DNA from: Akanthomyces muscarius
Taxonomy: Eukaryota; Ascomycota; Sordariomycetes; Hypocreales; Cordycipitaceae
Length of the DNA: 64,000 nucleotides
Direction of reading: 5' to 3'
NCBI RefSeq assembly: GCF_028009165.1
Contig: NC_079245.1
Span: forward strand, 3,038,001 to 3,102,000
The position numbers were made by a program, and so were the translations under genes. This document shows, piece by piece, positions 12,113 through 21,323 of this stretch (positions are counted from its first letter, which is position 1; each line of letters opens with the position of its first letter). Below the pieces are notes generated by a model. The model ran no database searches and was not told the DNA's origin. It saw only the letters and a list, made by a program, of their open reading frames with translations.

Positions 12113-12846
12113 TCAATCTTTTGGGGCCGGCGCAGCGTCCGGATCTTTTGCCAGTAGTGCTTCAACCTCTGCACCTCTTTTGCGTCTTTCATCCAGCGAT
12201 ATCTCGTCCTCCGCCGCCGAAGACCATCCAAGTCGCAGCTCTGGATATTGTAGGGGCACCTCGTCGCTCTCGCGCGGCAATCCATCCAAATAAATCGGCC
12301 AGGGCTTGCCGAGCCAGCCGTTTCGAGACTCGTGGTCCCGGCGTTGCTGCTCCGTCAGAGGATGGATCAAGACACTGCCAGATTGATTAGATTCACCAAG
12401 ACAAAAATAAAAGCTGCAAGCAAAGAACTTACCTAAGGTCCCCACGATTTGTCGCCAGGTAAAAGAAGACGTCAGAAAATGATGAATCGGGCACCCAGAC
12501 TATATCACAATCAGCTTTCTCTTTGAAGGAAAATCCATGTGTCGGCGCTTACTTTCGTACGAGCCGGCGGGATGCGGTCCAATCGGATACTCATTGACTC
12601 GATGCAGCGGCACCGCGACAAATGCGCCTGCAAGCGATTAGTGGATATTTTTGCGAAGAGAAGAGAGAATTGCTCACCGTCGCGCCGCAGTCTCAAGACG
12701 GCATCACGGAGGGCCAGGGCAGCAGCCTTTTCGGTCGGCGACTGAAGGAGGAAGTAGATGTGAAAGTGCCATTCCCTGGTCCGGCTTTGCACCACGGTCT
12801 GCAGATCCTCCTGGGGAGTCGGCGCGGCTGGATTAATTTGCGTCAT
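12113..12846 (-). CDS. DOPA 4,5-dioxygenase-like protein
   Basis: Four exons (12678-12846, 12553-12627, 12433-12499, 12113-12374) with 50-58 bp introns encode 190 residues. The start of the domain (EWHFHIYFLL, residues 25-34), the block PLHRVNEYPIGPHPAGSYE and the block SVLIHPLT are the conserved His-rich parts of the fungal DOPA 4,5-dioxygenase family (the Amanita DODA type). These are small soluble proteins that bind ferrous iron through His residues and open the catechol ring extradiol. Filamentous fungi that make no betalains commonly carry such paralogues, and their substrates are mostly unknown. The length fits the family. The ATG at 12846 gives a short Pro-rich leader before the first conserved block. 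The neighbours are unrelated in function, so context gives no help with substrate. Confidence 0.85.
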
Positions 12847-13318
12847 GATGAGTGGTGTGTCTTGATCGTGATCACTCCGGAATCTTAGGTTCAAGGGCCA
12901 CGTTTGCCAAATGCCGGGTCGCTTATCAGATGGCAGACAGAACTTTTGTGAGCACGCCACTTGTTGCGTGGTGCGGGGTCCCCGGGTCTGACAACCGAGC
13001 CAGGTACCCGGGCAATGAAAACACGACAATTTGCAATTGAACGAGGTTGACAGAAAGTCTTGAATTGCCTTGCTATTTGTTACCAGGCAACACATCGCAC
13101 TAGCGTCTGATCTCTTGGAGGATCGCCAGTCGCATGGGCAGGCACGACTGGCCCCCCAGTGTATACGTAGAACGGAGTAATAAGCATAAAGAGAACGACG
13201 TTAAGAGAGGATATTCGCGCCATCGTATGTAATAAAGACTATCTACCATATAATATCATATATAACGAGTATAAAGAGCATTGCATCAGAACTCTATGTG
13301 AAAACAAAAACATTTTTC
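12847..13318. other. Intergenic region, 472 bp
   Basis: This is upstream of the dioxygenase-like gene and at the 3' end of the phosphoesterase. The part from 13190 to 13290 is AT-rich, with ATAT words typical of a fungal 3' untranslated region. No gene is seen. Confidence 0.5.
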
Positions 13319-14728
13319 TTACGAACGGAAATGGGAGACTGTAGGAAACTTTTCCGGCGCATCGGTGCGCAGCTTCGTGCCGATCAAATGATCAAACGAC
13401 GGCGCGTTCTTGACGCGCGGGTTATACGGCGCAAAGTCCCACAGATAGCCCAGCGTGCGCAGGATCGACGTCGCGTGGTACGAGACGGTCTTGCCGCAGG
13501 CGTTGACGCCCTGCTGCTCAACGACGGCATTGGCCCAGGGCGAGACGAGCCAGGTGGGCATGCGGCCGCCGAGGCGGTCAAATGCAAACGTGTAGTCCCT
13601 GCCCGTCGGCGTCGTCTCGGTGTGCGTCTTGTTGTCCGGGCGGGCGGCGCGCGGCGGCGCGACGTGGTCGTGGAAGCCGCCCGTCTCGTCAAAGGTGATG
13701 ACCCAGAGCGTCTCGTTCCACTGGGGGCTGGCGCGCAGCGCCTCGTAGACGTCCTTGATGAGCTGCTCGCCGTCGGACACGCGGCCCGTCGGGTGCATCG
13801 AGTTGGTGCCGTCGCCGCAGCAGCTCGGGTTGATGTACGCGAGGTGCGGCAGCTGGCCGTTTTTCGCGTCCTCGTAGAACGAATCCATAAAGACGATGCG
13901 GTCCGTGTTGTTGCTCTCGTAGGTCCACGTGAACCAGCGCGCGTCCTGGATCGACGTGTCGACAAGGTAGTCCTTCCACTCCAGGCCCAGCTCCGTCACC
14001 TGCTGAAAGATGGACTTTTGCGTCATGCTGTTGTACTTGAAGTTGTTCTTGCCCTTGCCCGCCGAGGTGCCGGAGCAGAGCGCCACGCGGTTGGGGTTGG
14101 TAGGCTGCGCTGGTGTGTAAGTGAGGGCTCATGGTGGTGAGATGATGTGGTGAGCATTGCGACGACTTACACCGGGAACGTCAGAGTGCCAGTGGTTGAA
14201 GACGACAAAGTTTTGCGTCAGGGCGGTGATGACCGGGACTTGTCTCTCGGTATAGTAGTTGATGACCTGCGTCTGGAGGACCTTTTCGTCCTCCTTGCCG
14301 CCGTAGAGACGAATCTGCTCGGTGAGGAAGCCGCTCATGTCGGGCTGGAGCGAGCCCGCCTTGATGGCGGCATTGTCCGGGGTAAAGGAGCCGTAGAACT
14401 CGAGGTTGTTGCCCGAGATCGAGTGATCAGGATCGTCAATGATGGAGTCAAAGTCGAGCGCCGCCGTGCAGCCGTTGCCATTGTCGGGCCGGCTGATGTT
14501 GAGCGGGTTGCAGTACGGGCCCGTCTGGATGGGGTTCTCAAGGCCCGCGAGGGTCTGGCCGCCCATGAGGTTGTCAAATGAACGGTTCTCCATGACCATG
14601 ATGACCACATTCTTAATCTTGTCTTTGAGGTTCTTGATTGATTCTGGCGAGCCGGGACGCTGAGCACCAGAGAAATCCGGCGCCGCCACCGCAGCGGTCG
14701 CCAACAGGACGAGACTCTTCAATTGCAT
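13319..14728 (-). CDS. Secreted phosphoesterase (phospholipase C / acid phosphatase family)
   Basis: Two exons (14171-14728 and 13319-14104) with a 66-bp phase-0 intron give 447 residues. Residues 1-17 form a signal peptide with a hydrophobic core and an Ala-X-Ala end. The mature part starts the phosphoesterase domain at VVIMVMENRSFDN (about 41-53); the ENRSFD motif contributes metal and active-site residues in this family. Later motifs are DVPGPTNPNR across the splice junction, HPTGRVSDGE and WVITFDETGGFHDHVAPP, all characteristic of the non-specific phospholipase C / AcpA-type acid phosphatase family. It probably acts outside the cell on phospholipids or phosphate esters. It could be called either plcC-like or acid phosphatase; sequence alone does not decide the substrate. 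The length is near the family norm and no key motif is missing. Confidence 0.92.
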
Positions 14729-15250
14729 ATTGCAAGTCTTTCCCTGGTTTACTAGAAAGTACTGGACGCCTGAGTTCGAAATACAAAAGAATTTCGCTCA
14801 CGTATATCCCTCTGGTTTTATAGTGATTATTTAGCCTGCTGTGTTCGTGGACTAACATGCCGCTTTATTGCCCAGGCCAATCACATCATGGCAACGGACC
14901 ATGCGGGATCGACAACGGCATCAATAACGCCGCGCAGTGGATACAGACGAACCACCGGCAGCAATTAGTGTTCTTTTCCCCGGCAGCTGAAGACTTTCGC
15001 TTATACATCTCAATTGCTATTGGACCCGAATGCTGTTCCGGCCATGTGCAGCCAGGGTCGCGGGTCCCCGGCAATAGACCAGGCCGTGCCCCTCCTCGAC
15101 CCTGGACGGGAACCGTAACCGCTACGGACACATTCTACACCGAACAATGCATTGTCTTGAGGGGTAGAAAAAAGGGATGCGTGGCGTACACCGCGCATTT
15201 CCATGTCTAAGAAGGTTCGGCAAAAATAAAAGATCCATGTTGGTTCAACC
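14729..15250. other. Intergenic region, 522 bp
   Basis: This is the promoter side of the phosphoesterase and the 3' side of the sulfurase-like gene. No coding frame with recognisable content is present. Confidence 0.5.
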
Positions 15251-16759
15251 TTAGCATCCCGTCCGCGGTCCCAAGTTCTTTGTCGTCGCAGCCCTATCCC
15301 GATACGTCTCCTCCACAAACGCCACCATAAAGTCCACGTCCGCCGCCACGGAGGCGATGCCAAGCGATACGCGAATGGCCCCAACAGCGGGAACGTCCAA
15401 GGCATTCACAAAGTCTTGGTACGACTTGGCGCGCGCGCGGGCTAGCCGGGCCAGCACGCGGCCTTTGATGCCCAGCGCCGCCTCGCCGGCGCCCGGGTTG
15501 CAGAAGCAGCCTGTGCGCAACGAAATATTGGCGTCGGCCGACTCGGCTGCCACAAGGCGTTCGTCGAACACGGCACCATTTTTATCGAGAATGTTGAAGC
15601 ACACGGTCCCGCCGCGGTGTTCGACATCAGCCGGCCCGTAGCAGACAACCATGCTGCCGCCGTTGCTGTGCTCCAGCGCCAGCAGCCGCTCGAGCATCCA
15701 CCCCGTCAAGCAGCGCACCCTCGTCGCCACCGTGTCCAGGCCAATCTTGGAGATCCAGTCCAGGCCGACGGTAACGTCAGGGATGGACAGGAAGCTGACG
15801 GTGCCGTCCTCGAACCCGGCCTCGTCCTTCTCCATGAGATGCCACGGCAAGCCCACGGTGGCAGCCTGCACGGTGCCGCCGGCGAACCACGGCCTGCGGA
15901 GCCGAGAGAGCGCGTCTCTTCGCGCAATGAGGCAGCCGACGCCGGTAGGCGTGCCAAAGAGCTTGTACCAGCTGACCATGACGAACTCGGGCTTGAGCGC
16001 GGACAGATCTAGGGTTGCCGTGGGCAGATACGCTGCGGCGTCCAGGAGAACATCGTAGCCTTGATCCTGCGCAAGTTGAATCCAGGATAGCGGGTGGCGA
16101 ACACCTGTAAAGTTGCTCTGTGCCGGATACGCGAAGAGACCGCGGCTGCGCCCGGGCTTGCTTTTGCTCTTCCTCAGCCAGCCGAGAGGTGAGCAGACGC
16201 TATTGCGGGACAGCGCGGCTACCACATTCTCTTCCTGGACACGAAGCTCGTCTGTATCAGCGATCGGGACGTAGACGGCGTGTGAGTGTCCTTTCTGAGC
16301 AAACTCGCGAAGACCGTTCAGCGAGTTGTGGTTGTCCGCCGTCAGGACCAGGCGGGCACCGCGACGCCATGGGTAGGATTCGCCGACAAGACGAGCCGCC
16401 CCAGTCGCGTTTGGTGTGAATATGACGGCGTACTCGTCGGGAGATGCGGAAAAGTGCTGTAGTATCCTCGCCCGGGCCTGGTCCACGAGATCCGTAGCCG
16501 CCCGGCTCGTCGGGTTGATCGAGTGCGGGTTCCCAAACGCCGCGTGTTTGAGCCGCTCGTGGTGCGCTTGGTGCTGCGAGAGAGCGGCAAGTCCGGCACC
16601 GGTGTAGTCGAGGTATACGTGGTTGTGCTCGTCGAGAAACGAATACTCTGTGGCTCGCAAATCATCAATGACCGCCGTTGACGCATACTCGGGAAATCGC
16701 TCGAGGACTGCCTTGTTTGGCAGACTTGGGTCAAGGAAGGAGCCTTGCTTCTCCTCCAT
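15251..16759 (-). CDS. Molybdenum-cofactor-sulfurase-like PLP enzyme lacking MOSC
   Basis: This intronless gene encodes 502 residues of a class V aminotransferase fold. HVYLDYTGAGL at 47-57 and the block GNPHSINPTS (76-85) are typical of the NifS-like domain of Moco sulfurases (hxB, ABA3, MOCOS). D240 lies in LLDAAAYLPT, and the PLP lysine is K266 in VSWYKLFGTPTG. The RTGCFCNPG block (C418, C420) carries the expected catalytic cysteine. Full Moco sulfurases run about 800 residues and end in a MOSC domain; this one stops right after the NifS-like domain, so it cannot be the complete xanthine-dehydrogenase-activating enzyme. It may be a free cysteine desulfurase or C-S lyase, possibly in specialised sulfur metabolism. 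The start is the ATG at 16759, giving a short soluble leader with no targeting signal. Confidence 0.85.
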   Translation of the reverse strand: MEEKQGSFLDPSLPNKAVLERFPEYASTAVIDDLRATEYSFLDEHNHVYLDYTGAGLAALSQHQAHHERLKHAAFGNPHSINPTSRAATDLVDQARARILQHFSASPDEYAVIFTPNATGAARLVGESYPWRRGARLVLTADNHNSLNGLREFAQKGHSHAVYVPIADTDELRVQEENVVAALSRNSVCSPLGWLRKSKSKPGRSRGLFAYPAQSNFTGVRHPLSWIQLAQDQGYDVLLDAAAYLPTATLDLSALKPEFVMVSWYKLFGTPTGVGCLIARRDALSRLRRPWFAGGTVQAATVGLPWHLMEKDEAGFEDGTVSFLSIPDVTVGLDWISKIGLDTVATRVRCLTGWMLERLLALEHSNGGSMVVCYGPADVEHRGGTVCFNILDKNGAVFDERLVAAESADANISLRTGCFCNPGAGEAALGIKGRVLARLARARAKSYQDFVNALDVPAVGAIRVSLGIASVAADVDFMVAFVEETYRDRAATTKNLGPRTGC

Positions 16760-17696
16760 GATCGCAAATGTCCAATAGGAGACTTTACAGAGCGGGTGTG
16801 TGTAAGATTTGCGTGTATCCTGGGTATCTTGTCAACACTGTCAAGTGACGCCAAAAGTCTGCGACACCACTTATACTCACTTGCACCAGTGGTTGCTGTT
16901 TCGAGAAACTACTTGCAGGAACGGCTCGTGCGTAGTTTGACAGCCTGTCACATTATTTTTGACAACTCCTGTGCATACTCGATCATCGCTCGGCACTGGG
17001 CATCGGGACGTCAGCCCTCGCAGGTGGCATCCTGCAGTGTAATTGTGGCTTGCATGCGGATTAGCCCTGTTTTCTCACCCATATTCAGCTACTGCTCCGC
17101 GATGGGGGCTGTGGACTCTGACAGTATTGCTTTCTGATGAAAAGAGGGGAGTCATGTCAACAGGGATTCTGCCTCGGCGGATCCTCTCATGCATCTGGGC
17201 GTCTCGCGCGGAACATCGGAAAATGAGACAACTTCGTACTTATTGAGACGAAACTGAAACCCACCGGAAGACCTGACCGTATCCAGATAAGAGGTCACAA
17301 GAAACAAGTCATCAGTGGAGCAAGAGATATTGAATACTGGAATATTTTTCATCCATTCCACATTTTTTAATTCATCTGAAAGTAATTTTTAGAGCTACCG
17401 AAAATAGACGTTAAACCCCCATGCGTAAGCTGCCAAGACCTGACGAGGCTTCACAGCCAAAACACGTGAGGGGCTCCCTTTCTTCTTTCCCACCAAGAAG
17501 ACTGAGAAAAGATTGTAGCAGACGACGCAAGCGACCAAAGACGAAACAAAGTCCAAGCAAAACGCAAGCAACACATTCCCCAAGAAGCCTTGGCGAAGAA
17601 AGAAACCCTGTGTATCTGCACCTGGGCCAGAGAGATGAAACGAATTCGGTCGACAATTGTGAACTGCCGGTTGGGCGCGCGGATGCGCACCAACCT
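16760..17696. other. Intergenic region, 0.94 kb
   Basis: This lies upstream of the sulfurase-like gene and downstream of eL15. The 17340-17400 part is AT-rich, as expected near a 3' end. No gene is supported. Confidence 0.5.
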
Positions 17697-18676
17697 TTAC
17701 CTGTAGCGCCAGAGGGACAGGGTGTTGTGGCGCTTCCAGGTCTTTCTGCGGCCAGCACGGGTCTTGTTGTAACGGTGACCCTTGTTGAGACCGCGCGAAG
17801 CCTTGCCGGTGGCGGTGAGGCCGCGAGCCTCGCGGTGCTTGTGGACGGGGGCGACGATCCAGTTGATGCGGGGGTCGATGCGGATGGCCTTGTGCTGGGG
17901 GTCGACAAGGATGACCTCGTAGTACTTGTAGGTCGAGTCCTGGTTCACCCAGTACGAGTTGAGGACGCGCAAGTTGGCGCAGCGGCGGCCGACACGCTCC
18001 TCAGCGGTGGCCTTGAGAGAGCGCTGGTACTTGAGCTGGTTCACACCCATGTTGGTGGGCTTGCCTATAAAGAGAATGACGTTAGTGTCTTGCCTCCAAT
18101 CGTCAGACTGGGAGAAATTTCTTACCGAAAGTGGCACCCTTGGCGACGGGCTTCTTGCGGCCACCACGGCGGACGCGGACGCGGTAGACAACGTAGCCCT
18201 GCTTGGCCTTGTAGCCGAGACGGCGGGCCTTGTCGGGGCGCGAAGGGCGCGAGGCGCGGTGAATGACGTTCAACTGACGAAGCTATATTGATGCAGTCTC
18301 AGCATAATGTTCAACGACTGTATAGCAGAAGCGACGTGACGCCGGATACGGATTGGATCACGCAGGGAGCGAGTTGAAAAGAGGGCGGGGATGAGCAGTC
18401 CAGCGTTAACCAGAATTGCCCAGTCCCTGTCCATTCTCAGCCGTCGATGCAGAATTTTTCCCAACCCGTATCCGTCGACAGAGGATCGCCCACAACAGCG
18501 ACGGGCAATAGAAAAGCAAACGGGGATATTGAATTCGAGGCGATGTTGTAGAAAAACGAGCAAGGTGTTGTTGGCAGGGTTTAACGTACTTCCCAGCAGC
18601 GAACGCGGAGAAGGAAGCGCATCACATCGGACTGCTTCTTCTTCTGAAGTTCCTCGACATACTTGAGGGCACCCAT
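17697..18676 (-). CDS. RPL15: 60S ribosomal protein eL15
   Basis: Three exons (18590-18676, 18126-18282, 17697-18064) give 203 residues, the family length. The protein opens [17 protein letters not shown], continues through [15 protein letters not shown] and [19 protein letters not shown], and ends [15 protein letters not shown]. This is eL15 along its whole length. It is a structural protein of the large ribosomal subunit. The first intron (18283-18589, 307 bp, phase 0) is far longer than others in the window, which is common for fungal ribosomal protein genes. The second is 61 bp (phase 1). The exon 1 start is the ATG at 18676. I looked for C/D-box snoRNA signals in the long intron and saw no convincing C box. 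Confidence 0.97.
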
Positions 18677-19342
18677 TTTGGCTATATCCCAAACGTTAGT
18701 AAGAGAGGGCGATTCGACAATGTCAAGAAACCCCAATCGCAAGACTCTCTCGCAGCGAGAAAAACGTTGAATTGTAGTAGCGAGGAGGAGTTCGAGTCGA
18801 TTGAGGCGCGCTGCAATAAAAGAAACATACCGGCTTAGGTGGTGGTGATGTTGCTGCCGTCGGTTAGTAGAGCGATAACGAAGGAGAAATTTCAAAAAGG
18901 AAGGCCACTCGTGCGGCGGGAAAAGTTGCACGTAGAAAAATTGCGAGCATTGTGTGGGCTAAGCGACGCGCTAGTCTAGGTTGGGAGCTAGCACCCTAAC
19001 ACTTGCCCCTCCTTGCCCTTCGTGCCCTTGTCCGTACCTCGAGTGCCCTCGAAATGTCTGCTGAGTCATCAGTGATTATGTAATGCTGCTTCCCAGCAGA
19101 TGCGGTGGAGCCGTCTTGCACAAAAGAGCAACTGCTCTTGTGCCAATCTAGATGGATAAAAAAACGGTGGAGCTAGCAAGTTGTGTATTTTATGCGACAA
19201 TGCCACTTAGGAAAAGCTAAAAAGTGGCAGTTTAAGAACTACCCTATGGACGAAACCCAAAGCAAAAGGACTCCGTTGAGCAGCCAGCCATGATAAGATC
19301 CATCCTCTGTTTCTCCCATTACAATAATCACATCTTCATCAA
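18677..19342. other. Intergenic region / eL15 promoter, 666 bp
   Basis: This is upstream of eL15. A 5' untranslated intron is possible but cannot be proved from sequence. No other feature is seen. Confidence 0.45.
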
Positions 19343-20286
19343 TTAAAAAGTATCCTTCAAAACTCTTCCGTAGACATCAATAAGCTGCGCCGCTGCCGTC
19401 CCCCACGTTGCAGCCCCTCTAGGCACGGCTTCTTCCACAATTTCGATAGCAATCTGCGCCAACTCCTGGTCTTCGCCATCTCTCTGTGGATTTGTTAACT
19501 CGAGCCAACCAGTCGGAGCCAAGTGCCCTTCAATAATTTGATGAGAGAGCTTCCTGGCCTTGGTGTTGAGCGCAGTAAGGTCGACAACGTCCTGCTTCCA
19601 GCGCATCCATCTCGGCTCCGTGGGGCCAAGGTCTTGGTCAGTGACGGCGTCGAAGCGAGTCGCCAAAGATTGGAATCTCTGCAGGGCCCGTTTGGCCTCT
19701 TCAAAGGTCTCGCAGCCTGCGATGGGATCGTGTGAGTGTAGAGCATATTCTGTTGCTAGGGAAGCGGCACTCTCTCCGTCTGCCCTGCTGTTCGGCCCAT
19801 CACTGAACCCCAAGTCAGCGCGAGTATTCGATGCGGTTGGCTCGCGGCGTGGGCCTGGTCACCTACTTAGATCTGCGACGCTCATCCTCAATCACGAGTA
19901 GCACCTCGTTTCCTCGCTCTCGAATTCGCTCGATGGCATCAATCGCTCCCTTGCGGCCCTGCTTCGCCGCTTTGATGACACTCTGCACTCTTGAGCTGGC
20001 GCAAAAGTTAGAAGGCTGGACCGAAAACGAGGCAGTACGTATAAAACTTGCCTCTTTTCTCCAAGATTCCGGCCGGAGTTGCGATCCTTTGCAGGTCGTG
20101 TAGTCTTCGTCGTGCTGGGCCGTTTGGAGTTGTTGGACTGATCAGAGTCGACTGGATCTGTAAGAGGCCATACTTAGCTACATATGATACGGCCTAAATC
20201 AGGAGATGGCTTATAATAGCGCATCGAGGTGATGCATGCTTACTGGCTGTCGCTCGGCCTCGTTTGCGTGTGCGCGATTGCGCCAT
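19343..20286 (-). CDS. Conserved-looking protein of unknown function, 245 residues
   Basis: Four exons (20244-20286, 20052-20157, 19867-19995, 19343-19802) join in frame. Intron 2 (19996-20051) has a GC donor: the exon ends AG and the intron starts GCAAGT. Its branch point CTAAC and acceptor CCAG are otherwise normal, and using it makes one continuous frame. The N-terminus is very basic (MAQSRTRKRGRATA), like a nuclear signal, followed by a Ser/Thr/Lys-rich linker. The rest is mostly predicted helical and charged, including QGRKGAIDAIERIRERGNEV and a C-terminal helical part ending YGRVLKDTF. I do not recognise a family. A nuclear role is only a guess from the basic start. Confidence 0.72.
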
Positions 20287-21323
20287 ACTGGTTCGTCTAG
20301 GACTTCGTAGAGATGGTCTGCCAGGGGGTGGGAATCAAGACTCTCGATTTCCAAGCCAGTCGCAACCGCGCAATGTCAAGGCCTGGTAAGTAGCGATTCC
20401 ACATACGAAAGACGTCCGAGCCTGGTAAAGTTTTGGCGGGATGTGGCCGACAGCTGTCGAGGACTGCGCAATGACGACCACACGTGATAGGTGCAAACAG
20501 AAATCATGCCAAGCAATTATCACAACGCAAATGATAAAAAATAAAATCAATTCAAGCGCCAACTCGTTCGCTATACACAACCGGTATCAGACGGCTAATT
20601 CATCGTTTCTGATTTCTCTAGTCCGGAGGCCCTGTTTGGCTGCACATAAGTCTGTCGTGAGGTGCAGCCAGAGCTCTCGCCAAATAAATCTCCATCCCCA
20701 CCGCCTTTCTTTATCTATAGTTTCTCTTTGAGCCCTCTGGAGAAATCGCAAAAACCAGCAAAATAAGAAATAGTGGAACAAGAAAAATTCAAACCAGAAT
20801 AAAAACAAGGTCATAGCTGTTCTTCGTCTCAATCTTTCCGAGATGGCTCTTTATATCCCAATTTTCCAGTAACAAATTTTTCTGGTCCATATGCTGCCTG
20901 GGCCAGAAAAGCGTAAAGTCACCATGTCTTGGTGACCGTGAGAAAGTGGAAAACACAGCAAAATAAAGATGGCAAAAGAAAAAAAAAAAAAAAAAAAGAA
21001 ATAGCAAAAACAAGAAAGGTATTGAAAATATCCGCGCGCCCAAAAGTAAAGTCTTAGCGAAATGAATGATCCAAATGTCTTTGTCCAGCAGGTATAAAAT
21101 TGTCAGACGCCGTCCCAAACCGAGTTCCCATTTGTAGTACTGCTTTTGCAAGTCGTATGTTCGTGTCTTCTCCATACCGTCCTTTCTTTTTTATTTTCGA
21201 AATTTTGTCTTTCACAGATGTAAATGTTATTCATGTCGGCCATAGCGAGAAGAAAATGCGAGGTTTGCCGGCAATCAAGTACACAATTCGAATCACAGTC
21301 CTCGTCTGCTCTCGAAGTTGCTA
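20287..21323. other. Intergenic region with long poly-A tract
   Basis: About 1 kb lies between the unknown gene's start and the PSP1 gene's 3' end. It is AT-richer than the genes and contains a run of 19 A at 20979-20997. The longest frame across it is a Phe/Leu-rich artefact of the A/T runs. Confidence 0.5.

Noticed and set aside
13298..14140. Plus-strand 280-codon frame opposite the phosphoesterase
   Set aside because: It is the antisense shadow of GC-rich coding sequence; the minus strand has signal peptide, ENRSFD and FDETGG motifs.
18283..18589. Possible intron-encoded snoRNA in the long eL15 intron
   Set aside because: CTGA words occur, but no matching C box or terminal stem could be found.
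20789..21175. Minus-strand 128-codon frame with a Phe/Leu-rich segment
   Set aside because: The apparent membrane segment comes from the 19-A tract and other A/T runs.
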